Shown one piece after another: positions 1-10,027 of a stretch of 64,000 bases of DNA. The position numbers were made by a program, and so were the translations under genes. A model generated the notes under the pieces. That model did no database searches. It was given only the letters and a program-made list of their open reading frames with translations, and was not told where the DNA came from. The stretch spans positions 2,852,001 to 2,916,000 of the forward strand of contig JYIP02000003.1 in assembly GCA_001051155.2 (NCBI GenBank), read 5' to 3'. Numbering within the stretch: position 1 is the stretch's first letter; every line of letters starts with the position of its first letter. The stretch comes from Chrysoporthe austroafricana (lineage: Eukaryota > Ascomycota > Sordariomycetes > Diaporthales > Cryphonectriaceae).

Positions 1-77
1 CTGCCTAGGTACTCCTGCACCTGGGACCTGCCGGAACCGCCGACTTACCAGCCTTCCCCCCTCCCACCGCAGACAGC

Positions 78-1970
78 ATGACACAGCCAACACAGGCGCG
101 GAGGCGCTTCGCTCCCGTGCCCATCGAGACCACCTTCAAGGAGCACCGCAGAGGAGGCCCGGCGGCCGAGCCGACTCCTGAGCCCTCCCCGACCGAAGAA
201 TCCCCCCCTCCGCCTCCCTCGCCTCCCAAGGTCGCCCACCACGAGACCCAGACCGTCACGCGAGAGAAGCGCCGGTTCGCGCCGCAGCTCCTCGAGTCCA
301 CGAGAAGATCGCGGAGAGCCGGGGACACTGTCCCTGCGACGAGGCCGGCCGATAAGACCGACATTACACCCTACTCTAAACACATCTACTCTCTGTCGTC
401 CAAGAAGAAGCAGCACCACAACAGGTGGCCCGGCCACGCCAGGCGGGAGTCCTGCGACGAGGAGACCGCCCAGCATGTCTTCGACCTTAACAAGCTGGAA
501 GCGCAGAAGCGCATGGAGGAGTTGGCCATGTCGGCGTTTCCCAACAGCACAGTGAGACTTGGCGGCGCAGAACATTTCTTCCTGCGGGAAGGGTCCGACG
601 ATGATGACAGCCCGAGGGGCAGGGCCAAGACGCGCGCTGGGAACAAGGACGAGCGGAGGGACTCGTCCGAGGATAACGTCAACTGGATGGTCAAGGAGAT
701 GCAGAAGCACGCGGATCAGCTCGCTGCAGACAGGGGTGAGGTTGACTCCTGGGATTCCGGATCTGTCAAGAGTGAAGGCCCACCCGACAACACCTTTGCC
801 TTTACCAACAGAGCTCGCCATACCATCCGGGGGTCCATAGGGCCTCTAAGCCCCATTGGCGAAGATTCGAAGGCGGTGGAAAAGTCGCATGAGACTTCCT
901 ACTTTGGCAATGCAGCATCATACGATGCTAAGGCCTCTGCCCAGCCAATCAGCGGGCGTCCGGGCACTTTTGGTGAGAGCGCCGACGTTGATATGCCTGA
1001 CGCACCATCTCGCCCTTCAGCGCCGCCGTCCCAGACACCGCAAGAGACAAGCTTTGCGCGCCCACGCGGGGCCTTCGGTCGTTTCTATGGCTACCAAAAT
1101 CAAGCCGGTGCGCAGGACAAGGTTGCCGAAAAAGCGCTGTTCCGCTTGAGGACCCAGAAAAGCCCGCCCATGGCCGGAAAGGATCTCACGTTCCGCATGT
1201 GTCCGTCGCCGAAGCAGACCAAGCTCGAGTCGGACCAGAAGTGGGACGTCGCTGCCGGCGCCAATGTCGAGCAGAACCGGGATACTACTGGGCAGAATGG
1301 GCTGTGGAGGGGGTACTGCTTCACCAACAATAAGGGCGATGACGCACTGGTTCCCTCTGCCCGCCCGGCACCCATGATCATGACGCCGGTGTCACCCGCC
1401 ACGCCTTTTGAACACAGCGATCCCTATGCCACCACCGATGGAACATTGGCCCCCTTTCCGATTTCTGCTGAACCCACGCCTGTGGCATCTGCCCAGTCTC
1501 CGGGGCTCTTTTCCGTCTCCGAGCACCGCTCTCGCGGTGGTGAGCCCAAGGGCCTTCACATGCTGATGGGTCTGGAGCAGCGACTGCAGCAGGAGAAGGC
1601 CGCCGCGGATTTCAAGGAGCGGATCGCAGCCGAGTTCAATGACCAGTTTGTGACGCAGGTCTATAATTACCTCAGCCTAGGGTATCCGGCCACGGCGCGG
1701 GCCTTTGATGAGGAGCTGTCGAAAATCAGCCGGATACCCACCGAGGAGTTGCAGACCGAGGACGATCTTGTTATGGACGGCATAGGCAGCCGAGCCAAGG
1801 GACATCTCAAGATTAGTATGGACTTGGACATGAGCGAGGACAAACGCTGCCCACGGTGGAAGGCGCTGAAGCAGTACATCTTCGAGTGGGCTCGACAACA
1901 TCCTGACCTCGATAGCATCACCCCTCTTGCATGGGGCGTGTCCGAGAGGAGAGGCAGCTGGGGCATATGA
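78..1970 (+). CDS. Conserved fungal hypothetical protein with C-terminal LisH-like segment
   Basis: This is a single open frame of 630 residues with no intron needed. I do not recognise a named family. Most of the protein is polar, proline/serine-rich and probably disordered. The last 130 residues look folded: a QRLQQEKAAADFKERI helix is followed by a LisH-like helix pair (QVYNYLSLGYPATARAFDEEL, about residues 530-550) and a tail ending in WARQHPDLDSITPLAWGV. A short motif occurs twice in the N-terminal half, RRRFAPVPIETT near residue 10 and KRRFAPQLLESTRR near residue 65. LisH motifs usually mediate dimerisation, so a scaffold or adaptor role is possible, but that is inference. The start at 78 is the first ATG and directly precedes the first RRFAP motif. 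The gene lies close to the window edge, so an upstream non-coding exon cannot be excluded. Confidence 0.75.
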   Translation: MTQPTQARRRFAPVPIETTFKEHRRGGPAAEPTPEPSPTEESPPPPPSPPKVAHHETQTVTREKRRFAPQLLESTRRSRRAGDTVPATRPADKTDITPYSKHIYSLSSKKKQHHNRWPGHARRESCDEETAQHVFDLNKLEAQKRMEELAMSAFPNSTVRLGGAEHFFLREGSDDDDSPRGRAKTRAGNKDERRDSSEDNVNWMVKEMQKHADQLAADRGEVDSWDSGSVKSEGPPDNTFAFTNRARHTIRGSIGPLSPIGEDSKAVEKSHETSYFGNAASYDAKASAQPISGRPGTFGESADVDMPDAPSRPSAPPSQTPQETSFARPRGAFGRFYGYQNQAGAQDKVAEKALFRLRTQKSPPMAGKDLTFRMCPSPKQTKLESDQKWDVAAGANVEQNRDTTGQNGLWRGYCFTNNKGDDALVPSARPAPMIMTPVSPATPFEHSDPYATTDGTLAPFPISAEPTPVASAQSPGLFSVSEHRSRGGEPKGLHMLMGLEQRLQQEKAAADFKERIAAEFNDQFVTQVYNYLSLGYPATARAFDEELSKISRIPTEELQTEDDLVMDGIGSRAKGHLKISMDLDMSEDKRCPRWKALKQYIFEWARQHPDLDSITPLAWGVSERRGSWGI

Positions 1971-3004
1971 GCCTCGAGACTGTCACAACCACCACCGTCC
2001 CGCGGTTCACTCAGGTCAGGGCGCAGTCGCTATCGACCCTTGCGATTCGCAATTTTCATCTTTACATTCTTTGGCTTGTTCACTATCAAGGTGAACATCA
2101 CGGCTATCGGAAGGTTTGGGTACCGATTGGTGCCGCTGCACTCATTTGGAATTGTTGTGTCTGTTCATACTGGCTAAGCTTGGCTAAGACATATGATAGA
2201 TGGGCTCATGATGCGGAGAGAATACGGATTTCGGCAGCAAGCCATCTCACCACTGACGTGGGGGCTGCATGAGGAAGAAGGGAACGGCGACCTCACTTTC
2301 TTGACTTTCCCATGGGATTTTCTTTATCACTTTTTATTTTGTTGAGAACGCGTCGTAGATGTGACGGCGAGGCTATAGTCACAGGAGCATCATTCAGCAT
2401 AGACCGGCAGACGGTGTAGCGAAGAATCTGATTTCCAAGCGGCCTGTTTCTGAAGACAGCGCTCAATCCACTGTTCTGCATGAGAGCCGAGTGACGGACA
2501 AGGTCCGATGCGAGATGAATGTTCTGGAAGGACGGTTGTTGGGGACTGCCAACTGACCTTCACTGTAACCACAGCCCGGCTGCCGACGCCTGGTTCCGGT
2601 TCAGCCCTACCGATAGCGGCTCCGAGGTGCCGGGAGCCGCGTTGGCCTAAAGAAGTTAGGGGATGGCTGTTCAATCTTCCTGCTGCCAGCCTCGAGATTC
2701 CAGGGGGTCTCGGGAGCTCCTACAGCCGCCAAGTACCACCAAGACCCTGACGTGTCGATGACTGAGGTCGGGTGGATCACGAGTTACCCACCTTGTCAAA
2801 GGGGTCTTGGAATAGCCTCTTGTCGTAAACACCAGGGCATCCCACTTTGATACGGACTCTTTAGGCCCGCGCCCTTCCCACTCGTCATACTGGGCTCTTC
2901 AATCTGGACCACAGCGGACGAAGAGGCACATCATTTGGACATCTCACCGCTGTCGCAAAGCAAAGGCCGCTGCATCTCTCCGTCCATGTCGCTAAGCCGC
3001 GTGG
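1971..3004. other. Intergenic region, tandem genes
   Basis: This holds the 3' flank of the LisH-like gene and the promoter of the ARMH3-like gene. The open frames here are short and show no family resemblance. I see no RNA gene or repeat. Confidence 0.6.
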
Positions 3005-5322
3005 ATGGAGAAGTCCCCCCTCACCCAGCAGCCTCGACCAGAGGCCTTCCAGCAGAAGGTCGTCCGGCTCTATGAAGAGCTATTCAAGGTTTGCGCTCCC
3101 TCGCTTCTGGCTCCCGAATCCACGACCCTCCTGCACCACCCAGCAAGACTCCCAGGCTGATTGTCCGTTGCATGTGATGACAGGTTTGAGGACACCCGCC
3201 CCGGACAACGATTGATCTCCACCACTGATATCCGGGAAGGACGATCAAGATGCCGAGCATGACCTGTCGGAGGGCTTCTGGCGGGAGCTGTTCCTGCTCA
3301 AGCCCGATCGCGCCTCGCTCCGGCGCATCCTGGACGAGCTCACGCCCGCCGACCTGCTGCAGCTCGAGGAGCAGACGAGGGAGCTCTTCTCGCGTGCAGT
3401 GAAGACCCTGAAGAGCGCGCAGGGCACCGCACAGGTGAACGCGCTAGATGTATGGCCCATGGCGCCCGTATCTTCTGTCTGGGGGGAGGTGGCTGTTCGC
3501 TAATCAACGCGGCGCGGACCAGACCCTCAGCACTTTTCTCTCTTCCGTGCTGGCCAAGAGGTATACCAACCCGAGCTCCGACATCATAACGGTTCTTGCC
3601 GGCCTCGACAACATCGATGCGGTGTTTACGGACTTTGTTGGATCGCTGGACTACATAATACGGAATGGCAAGAGCGGTGCGTGCGGATGGAGACCAGACC
3701 CCGGGCTGATTGAGCTATGGAGTCGAGGCTGACGGGTTTTTTCAGCGGAGATACGGCAGAAGGCTGTCGAGGTCGCCTTGGCCATTACATCAGGAGCATA
3801 TCAGACCAGTCTGTTGACATACCTAATACAGAGGGACATGTTCCCCTCCGTTATGAAGGTGTGACTCCTTGCCCCGGCCCCTGGCTAAGAAGTTACCGTC
3901 TAATCTGTGCGTGGCAGTTGATACAAGACGCCGAGTCGACGCCGGAGATCTTCGAGCCTTTCACTCTCGTCGGCCTCCTCGCGAACTACAACAAATTCGA
4001 ATTCCAAAATCCATACCAGCTGCGGTTGAATGATTTTGTAAATGAAGAAGCAATCCAGAAGATAATCAAGAGCGTGGGGCAAACCTGTCAGAAGCTGAGA
4101 ACGCAGTTTGTGGACATACAAGAAGACCTGCCAGAAGGCTGGACGTTCAGCAACACTTTGAACATGATTGGGCTGGGAGCAATAGCACTGGGTCCGAGGC
4201 CGGAGAAGAAGCAGGTATATGATGCTGACACGGCGAAGAAGATGTTCGCCGAGCTGTAAGCTTCTGTCTGTCACTCTGCTCCAAAGCACGAGCTAACTTC
4301 TATTTCACAGACCGGGAAATGCCGCTGCGGTCCTGCTAGCCACTTACGACTTCACACACGCGAACAAGCTCTTCTGTTTCAACTTCGTCACGCTGGCCCC
4401 AGAGCGAGGCGAAGAGCATCCCTTTGCCAGCTACATTTCCATCACGTCCTACCTCCTTACACACGCACATCTGTCTCAGAGAACAAGCCTTTACTCGGTT
4501 CTCAGCCTGATGGTCTTCCGCCTCCTGATCGAAGACCCGGTCCTGTGCAAGCGCATTTGTAGCGACGAGAATAAAGTGGCCGTGCGGCTTTGTCGGCAAA
4601 GACAGCCATATCTGCCGCTCGTCCGGGGCGAGCGCACACTCGCCACAGCCGTCATCGATACCATGATCGACGGGTTGAACCATAACCTCAAGCGGCGCCT
4701 GGACGTCGGCCTGTACACCCTGTGCGTAGGCATCCTCCTCCGGATCATCAGCTACATGTCCCGGTCACGCACACGGCTACCGTACCACTGGTCCGAGCTG
4801 TTCCGCTCACTTCTCTCGCTCATACGCTTTCTCACCACCTACGCGGCCGACCTGAAAGACCTACCACACATTGAGACGCTGCTGGACCACGTGGTCAACC
4901 TGCTCGCGCTGGGCCTGTCGGCAGGCGAGGCCTTCCTGCCGACGCCGGCGGCATATGACGACCTCTTCTACAAGGTGGTTGAGGCGGGCGACACGCTGGT
5001 CAAGTTCCGTGATACGTATCGGTTGGCGAACAGACCGACCAACAGCATTGAGACGCTGATCAGCGTCAGCACACACTATAAGACGCTGCTGGCCGAGGGC
5101 GGGGGTAGCAAAGGCGGGAAGGGAAGCAAGGCCGGCGCTGCAGGTGTGTTGACGAGCCTGCAGGTCGCGGAGGTCATCAAGCAGGGATATGAGACTCTCA
5201 GCATCCAGGCGAAAGAGGGTCTGGACAGCTGGGAGAGGTACAGGGAGGCGGATGAGAGGACGTTGCTCAAGAAGGTAGCGAGAGTTGCGGTGGGGGATGT
5301 GAGGGCCCTAGTGGCAGAGTAG
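3005..5322 (+). CDS. ARMH3-like (DUF1741) armadillo-like helical protein
   Basis: Six exons give about 635 residues: 3005-3088, 3240-3449, 3523-3676, 3746-3858, 3918-4255 and 4311-5322. Every junction is GT-AG and keeps frame. The protein is all helical. Recognisable stretches are FWRELFLLKPDRASLRRIL near the start, LLTYLIQRDMFPSVMKLI and TLVGLLANYNKFEFQNPYQ in the middle, and FASYISITSYLLTHAH later. This pattern matches the DUF1741 family (human ARMH3/C10orf76, S. pombe UPF0588). Human ARMH3 works at the Golgi with PI4KB and GBF1; a similar role here is inferred. A low-complexity GGGSKGGKGSKAG loop lies near residue 560. The start begins MEKSPLTQQ and is followed by a helix (FQQKVVRLYEELFK) typical of the family. 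Confidence 0.85.
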
Positions 5323-5972
5323 GAGGTCTGTTCTGCCCAGGACCGTAGGCAGATGTATCCTTGAATAGATCATGTCTGCCATGTGCTTGCCTGTGATGTG
5401 CATGATGAAGTGACATGTGTCGTCGAGTTGCGTGAACGTCTAGTGACACAGATTTTGGGATCTGATGGCTCCTCCAGGTCATTTCCCCAGCAAGATCAAG
5501 TCTCAAGGTGCCCACTGCCTGCCCCCATCAAGATGAGCAGAAACGAGAGATGCAGGCTGCAGCGTCAAATCTGCCTCGTTATCGGCTGTGAGAGGAGCCT
5601 CATGGCCCAGTGAGGGCGCCCAGGGGATGACAATCGCTGTTACTCTGATTGGCTCTCTCCGACTAGAGCCGACTTTAGGCGAGCGCCGCTAGGCATTATG
5701 TCATCGCCGAGGTCATTCCTTACAAACATGATCAGATCCTCGTGCAACCCCTGACAACCTTCAATAATGGCAAAGGCAAATTTCAGCCCGCGGCGCGATT
5801 GCATTCAGTACATATTGTTTCCTGCACATATGAAGCATTCATAGATCTCTCTTTACTTCGTCGCAAGCACCTCAGTCGAATTAACTGTCAAGCTGGAGAT
5901 CACCGTCGCCGCTCCCCACCAGCCAGCTGTTGCAAGCCAGACAGACGCCTTGCCCCTCCAGAGACCACCACG
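5323..5972. promoter_or_regulatory. Intergenic region and ISA1 promoter with CCAAT box
   Basis: This contains the 3' flank of the ARMH3-like gene and the ISA1 promoter. An ATTGG (reverse CCAAT) sits at 5648-5652, about 320 bp before the ISA1 start. CCAAT is the site of the HAP complex, which with HapX controls iron and mitochondrial genes in filamentous fungi. One five-base match is weak evidence on its own. Confidence 0.4.
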
Positions 5973-6821
5973 ATGAACGTCCCCATAATAGCGACGCGGA
6001 GAGCGACCTCCTCGATCTGCCTCTCCTGCCGAAAGGCCCTCCTCCGTCAGTTCTCCGCGGTCGGCCGCCGCGCATACCCAGAGTTCCAGTCCTACCGCCT
6101 CAACCCGCAGCCGCCCTCGCCACCGCGCAGCGCCGGCGGCCCGGACACCTCCATTACCCACCCGATCGAGCCGCCGATGCCCCGCGTCCACGAGACGCGG
6201 CCGCCGAAGACACCCGGGAGCGACAGCCCGGCGGCGGCATCTGTGAGGGAAGAGGCCGCGCAGAAGTCACAGCCCGAGTTCGCGCCGCCACACATGCCGG
6301 CGCAAACCTCGCCGCAGCCGGAGCCGGCCGCGCGGGGAGAGCCGTCGGAGGCCGCGGCCACCACATCCCCCGCCGCGGCGCCAGCAGCACCAGACCCGAA
6401 GCCCAAGGCCCGGCCGCGCTCGAAACTGCGTGCGCCCCGCAAGGCGGCGATGAAGCTCACCCCGGCGGCGGTCGAGCACCTGCGCGCACTGCTCGACCAG
6501 CCCGACCCCAAGCTGATCAAGGTCGGGGTGCGAAACAGGGGCTGCAGCGGGCTGGCGTACCACCTCGAATACGTGGACAAGGCGGGCGCCTTCGACGAGG
6601 CCGTGGAGCAGGACGGGGTCAAGGTGCTCATCGACAGCAAGGCGCTGTTCAGCATCATCGGCAGCGAGATGGACTGGGTGGAGGATAAACTGAACCAGCG
6701 CTTTGTGTTCCGGAATCCAAATATCAGTAAGTTGGTCCGGTTCCTCGCCGGTGTTGTGTGAGCAAGTGCTAATAGTCAAATAGAGGAGCAGTGTGGCTGT
6801 GGCGAGTCGTTCATGGTCTAG
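5973..6821 (+). CDS. ISA1: Mitochondrial iron-sulfur cluster assembly protein Isa1 (A-type carrier)
   Basis: Two exons (5973-6726, 6784-6821) give 263 residues. The intron has donor GTAAGT, a GCTAATAG branch region and acceptor TAG; the last exon encodes only 12 residues. The C-terminal domain (about residues 150-263) is a clear A-type Fe-S carrier: KLIKVGVRNRGCSGLAY holds the first ligand cysteine, EMDWVEDKLNQRFVF is the family signature, and the final CGCGESF supplies the other two cysteines. The family acts in the mitochondrial matrix to mature [4Fe-4S] proteins with Isa2 and Iba57. The N-terminus (MNVPIIATRRATSSICLSCR) is an Arg/Ser-rich presequence, which decides the start over an in-frame ATG at 5742. 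Between presequence and domain lies an unusual Pro/Ala-rich linker of about 110 residues. Confidence 0.95.
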
Positions 6822-7364
6822 AGCCCCGACGACGGTGAGGAGACTGCGATTCCTGCTTCCAAGCACGGACAGGGTCAAAGGCACCTTCGAGGTTCGTAGG
6901 GGTCTGAGCGCGAGGAAGACTTGCATTCAGTGCAAATGCATCAACATGGCGTTCGGTAGATTGGTAGATGGCAGGGAAGGTTCAACGCGTGCATAAGGGC
7001 AATCTACCTCGATACACCTGTACAACGAGGCAAAGGACAAGGCATTCTCACCATTATGAAGGAGGGCTTTGAGGCACACCAGCTTAGGTAACAAGTCTTC
7101 ACGCCTCATCGCTTTGGAAATCCTCGGTGCTGTCATCTCAAATTCACAGTATCACAAGTCAGGATTGCTGCAGTCGGCCGCACACATTAAGAATTCATTG
7201 TCTCACTACGAGTCCAGCTTCGTATGTAGCTACATAGGCATCCAGGCCTGCTCGTCAAAGCTAAGTAGAGATGACCTCTGCACACAAGATGTCCCTGCTG
7301 TGTCCAGCCTCTTTCTTGCTACCCAAAGCCTCTCATCACCCACCATCTGGGAGAAGGTGCACCT
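6822..7364. other. Intergenic region between convergent genes
   Basis: ISA1 (+) and the secreted repeat protein gene (-) converge here. It should hold both 3' untranslated regions. I see no gene or repeat in it. Confidence 0.6.
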
Positions 7365-8093
7365 CTACTCCACATCATCCTCAGCATCCCTCGGGTGAGG
7401 ACGTCCATTATTCTGGCGAGCCCCTCCGTTAGGCGGGCCTTTAGGGCCAGGACGAGGCGGGCGCTGAGGGTCGCGAGCCTCAACGTCCTCAGCATCCCTC
7501 GGGTGAGCTCCTCCGTTAGGCGGGCCATTAGGGCCTGGGCGAGGCGGGTGCTGAGGGTCGCGAGCCTCAACTTCCTCAGCGTCCCTCGGATGGGGGCGCC
7601 CATTGTTTTGATTGCCCTTAGGGGGAGCTGGGGGAGCCGGGCGAGGCGGGTGTTGAGGGTCGCGAGCCTCGACTTCCTCCTCGGCATCCCTCGGGTGGGG
7701 GCGCCCGTTGTTCTGGTTGCCCTTAGGGGGAGCTGGAGGAGCTGGGCGAGGAGGGGGCTGAGGGTCGCGAGCCTCAACTTCCTCTTCGGCATCCCTCGGG
7801 TGAGGACGTCCATTGTTCTGGTTGGGCCGGGCCTTGGGCGGGCCTGGACGAGGCGGGTGCTGAGGGTCGCGGGCCTCGATATCTCGGGCATGAGAGGGAG
7901 GCCCGTTGGGCTGAGGCTGAGGCGGAGGCGGCGCCGGCCCATTGGGGTCGCGGCTAATGAGGTTGGTAGACGCGGCAGCCTGCATGAGTATCAGCATGTT
8001 GTTCTATGTGACGAGGGCTCTCAAGGTACGAACATGGAAGGGAGCGGCCTGGGCTCCGATGGCCAGGAGGGTGAAGACAACAGCCAGCTTCAT
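7365..8093 (-). CDS. Secreted proline-rich tandem-repeat protein (possible peptide precursor)
   Basis: I infer two exons, 8034-8093 and 7365-7979, giving 224 residues. Exon 1 encodes a textbook signal peptide (MKLAVVFTLLAIGAQA, then APFH). The 54-nt intron has a GTTCGT donor, a GCTGAT branch region and a CAG acceptor, and it restores the frame. The mature part is six imperfect units of about 27-36 residues. Each starts RDPQ or RDPN, runs through a Pro-rich core (HPPRPAPPAPPKGNQNNG) and most end HPRDAEEEVEA. Units 3 and 4 are nearly identical. The alternation of an acidic spacer with a Pro/Asn-rich core recalls repeat peptide precursors, but there are no KR or RR Kex2 sites and no cysteines. 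A TATAAG box lies at 8299-8304 on the minus strand. Neighbours are housekeeping genes, so context gives no function. It could instead be a cell-wall or adhesive protein. Confidence 0.7.
7400..7880 (-). repeat. Coding tandem repeat, about 85-105 nt units
   Basis: Minus-strand direct repeats encode the RDPQ...RDAEEEVEA units of the secreted protein. The plus strand shows recurring GGGTCGCGAGCCTC and GCATCCCTCGGGTG blocks at roughly 85-105 nt spacing. Units differ by small in-frame deletions, as expected for slippage or unequal exchange under coding constraint. Confidence 0.8.
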
Positions 8094-10027
8094 ATTGACT
8101 GATTATAAAGTTGTGCGCTTGAGTATGGCTTGCAATGGATTATCTGCGCGGCAGTTGAAGATTGGGAAATAGTTGCCAAGTTCCAGACTTGATGGTATTA
8201 GGAAAGGTGAATTAGTAGATGAGGGTGTTGAGACAACGATGAGGATGATGAGGATGAGGCTATATCCAGTCGGACTCAGACACGAATATGGTGGGACTCT
8301 TATACTCGACGACCTCACTCTCGTTGTCGAGCGTGTTGATGCTGCGCCCACCATACTGACGACGACTCACGGCTCAACGCCGGCGGTTTGTGTCATCGGT
8401 GATACCTCTCAAAACCATCGCATTGATGATTCTGGTGTTTTCTGCTCGGTGGAAGACGCGCCACCCCTCGTCGAAGCGAGCAAGTTGTGCCGAGCGATGT
8501 TTCGACAAGTCAGCTCTGGGGTCATGTCAACGTAAGCCTGTGTGTCGAAAGTGAGGTCACAAGTTCGGATTGCTGAGAAACATCTCGAGATCTATTTCGG
8601 CGTTGCGAGCACTCGCCGAGGACCAAAGCCATCCCAAACGGTATAGTCCAGGTTGTGGATATTTTCGCTTCTCCGCGTTGGGCTGCAGGAAATCTCCGAA
8701 ACAGGGCACAATCTGAAGCTTGTTTTGAAGTCAGCTTTCAAGGGTGGCCGCTTTGGTAGTGAGGTAGTAGGCCTGTTGTTTCTGCCGGTAGAGACCTGGT
8801 TCGACTCGTCCGAAGACAATGCTATAATTGCGCAGCGCTAAGGAGAAAATAGTAGCATGACCCCCCGAGTCAGTCGGCCGTGCGGGATTGGCGGACGAAA
8901 ATAGCCACAGCCCAAGCTACCAGACTACCAGAACGGTAACCAGCAAGAGCATGTCGCATTAGACGAGCAAATCCAAAATACATCTTCGAGTTCCAATAGC
9001 ACTTGCAGTCGATGGCGATTCGTCATCGCGGCAATTCCTGTCACAGAATATCTTCGGTGCCAAAATCAACGACGACGGCCTAAGAAGCTGCGTAAATTTA
9101 GAGACGGCGGTTTCGTCCGTCCCGTGCTTCTGGAGTCCAGGACGAGAATAGCATGGTAGATATTGGTGCCAGCTTATGGTGCGACGAGCACGTTATCCCC
9201 TCGGGTATTCGGTCTGGTCAGGAGTCATTCTGGATGAGCTGGATAGCTGAGGTCCTCCTCTCCGTCGCCATTGTCTGATAAGTCTGGTCTGGGGAAGCGG
9301 TGCTCGCCATACGGTAATCTTCACACCGATGTTGGCTGGCAACCGAGAGAACATAATCCCAGACAACCGGCGATTATTTACTGTACTCCACGAAGGTCTC
9401 CGGGCCGACTGCCCGAGTTCCTAAAGCCTAGTGGGAGCGAGCTGTGCTCTGAGACATATTGTGCAAATCCCTTGAGGCGAGGCGGTTCATTGTGTTGTCC
9501 TCGGTACATAAGTCGCATGTGACGTCCATCTTCGGTCCTTGCGCGACTCGTCAGCACTCGCATGATCATGGTGCCGAGCGTCCTGCTATGTCGGTGACTA
9601 TGTCAGTGATGGGCGGCAGTTGGAAACTAAGCATGTAGTTAAGACTCGAAGAAGCGCGGCGCATGTAGCGTGGGCCTTGGGCCCTCGATGGAGACTGCAA
9701 CCTTATTCCACACCAAGACCCTGCGGCCCGGCGCGGCAGAGGCCTAGCACCGTGGCACGCCTGCGGGTCTAGGCGCCACGCCCAGTAAGCTACCGGTAAC
9801 TACATACTAAGTAGTGGCGCGGAACGGCGCTACTGCAGCGCGTCATAACTTTGCGGGGGAGCCTCAATCCAACTTGACGCGTCAACGTGCAGCCTCCAGC
9901 ACCTATCTTTGCTTGCTGCCCATGCTGCCTACATCTGCGCTAATGTACATACTCGCTCAGCCTGCCTGAAGAGACAGAGCCTGCCCGAGCACCTTGTTGC
10001 GCGCCCTGCTCCGTCACCACCGCGAAA
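8094..10027. other. Long intergenic region between divergent genes
   Basis: This 1.9-kb stretch holds the promoters of the repeat-protein gene (-) and MGS1 (+). The longest open frame (8173-8535, plus) has no family resemblance. I see no tRNA, repeat or transposon remnant. Confidence 0.5.

Noticed and set aside
1931..2272. Open frame of 113 codons at the end of the first gene
   Set aside because: It overlaps the real coding end in another frame and encodes no recognisable sequence; most likely 3' untranslated region.
7365..8093. Classical Kex2-processed RiPP precursor or alpha-pheromone gene
   Set aside because: No KR/RR sites, no cysteines or Trp-Cys pheromone core, and no tailoring genes (such as UstY-type oxidases) nearby.
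7395..8102. Long open frame (235 codons) on the plus strand over the repeat gene
   Set aside because: It is the reverse complement of the repetitive secreted-protein gene. The minus strand has a signal peptide, an intron with branch point and a regular repeat; the plus frame has none of these.
8790..8812. GGTTCGACTC resembling a tRNA T-loop
   Set aside because: No pairing T-stem, anticodon arm or acceptor stem can be built around it.
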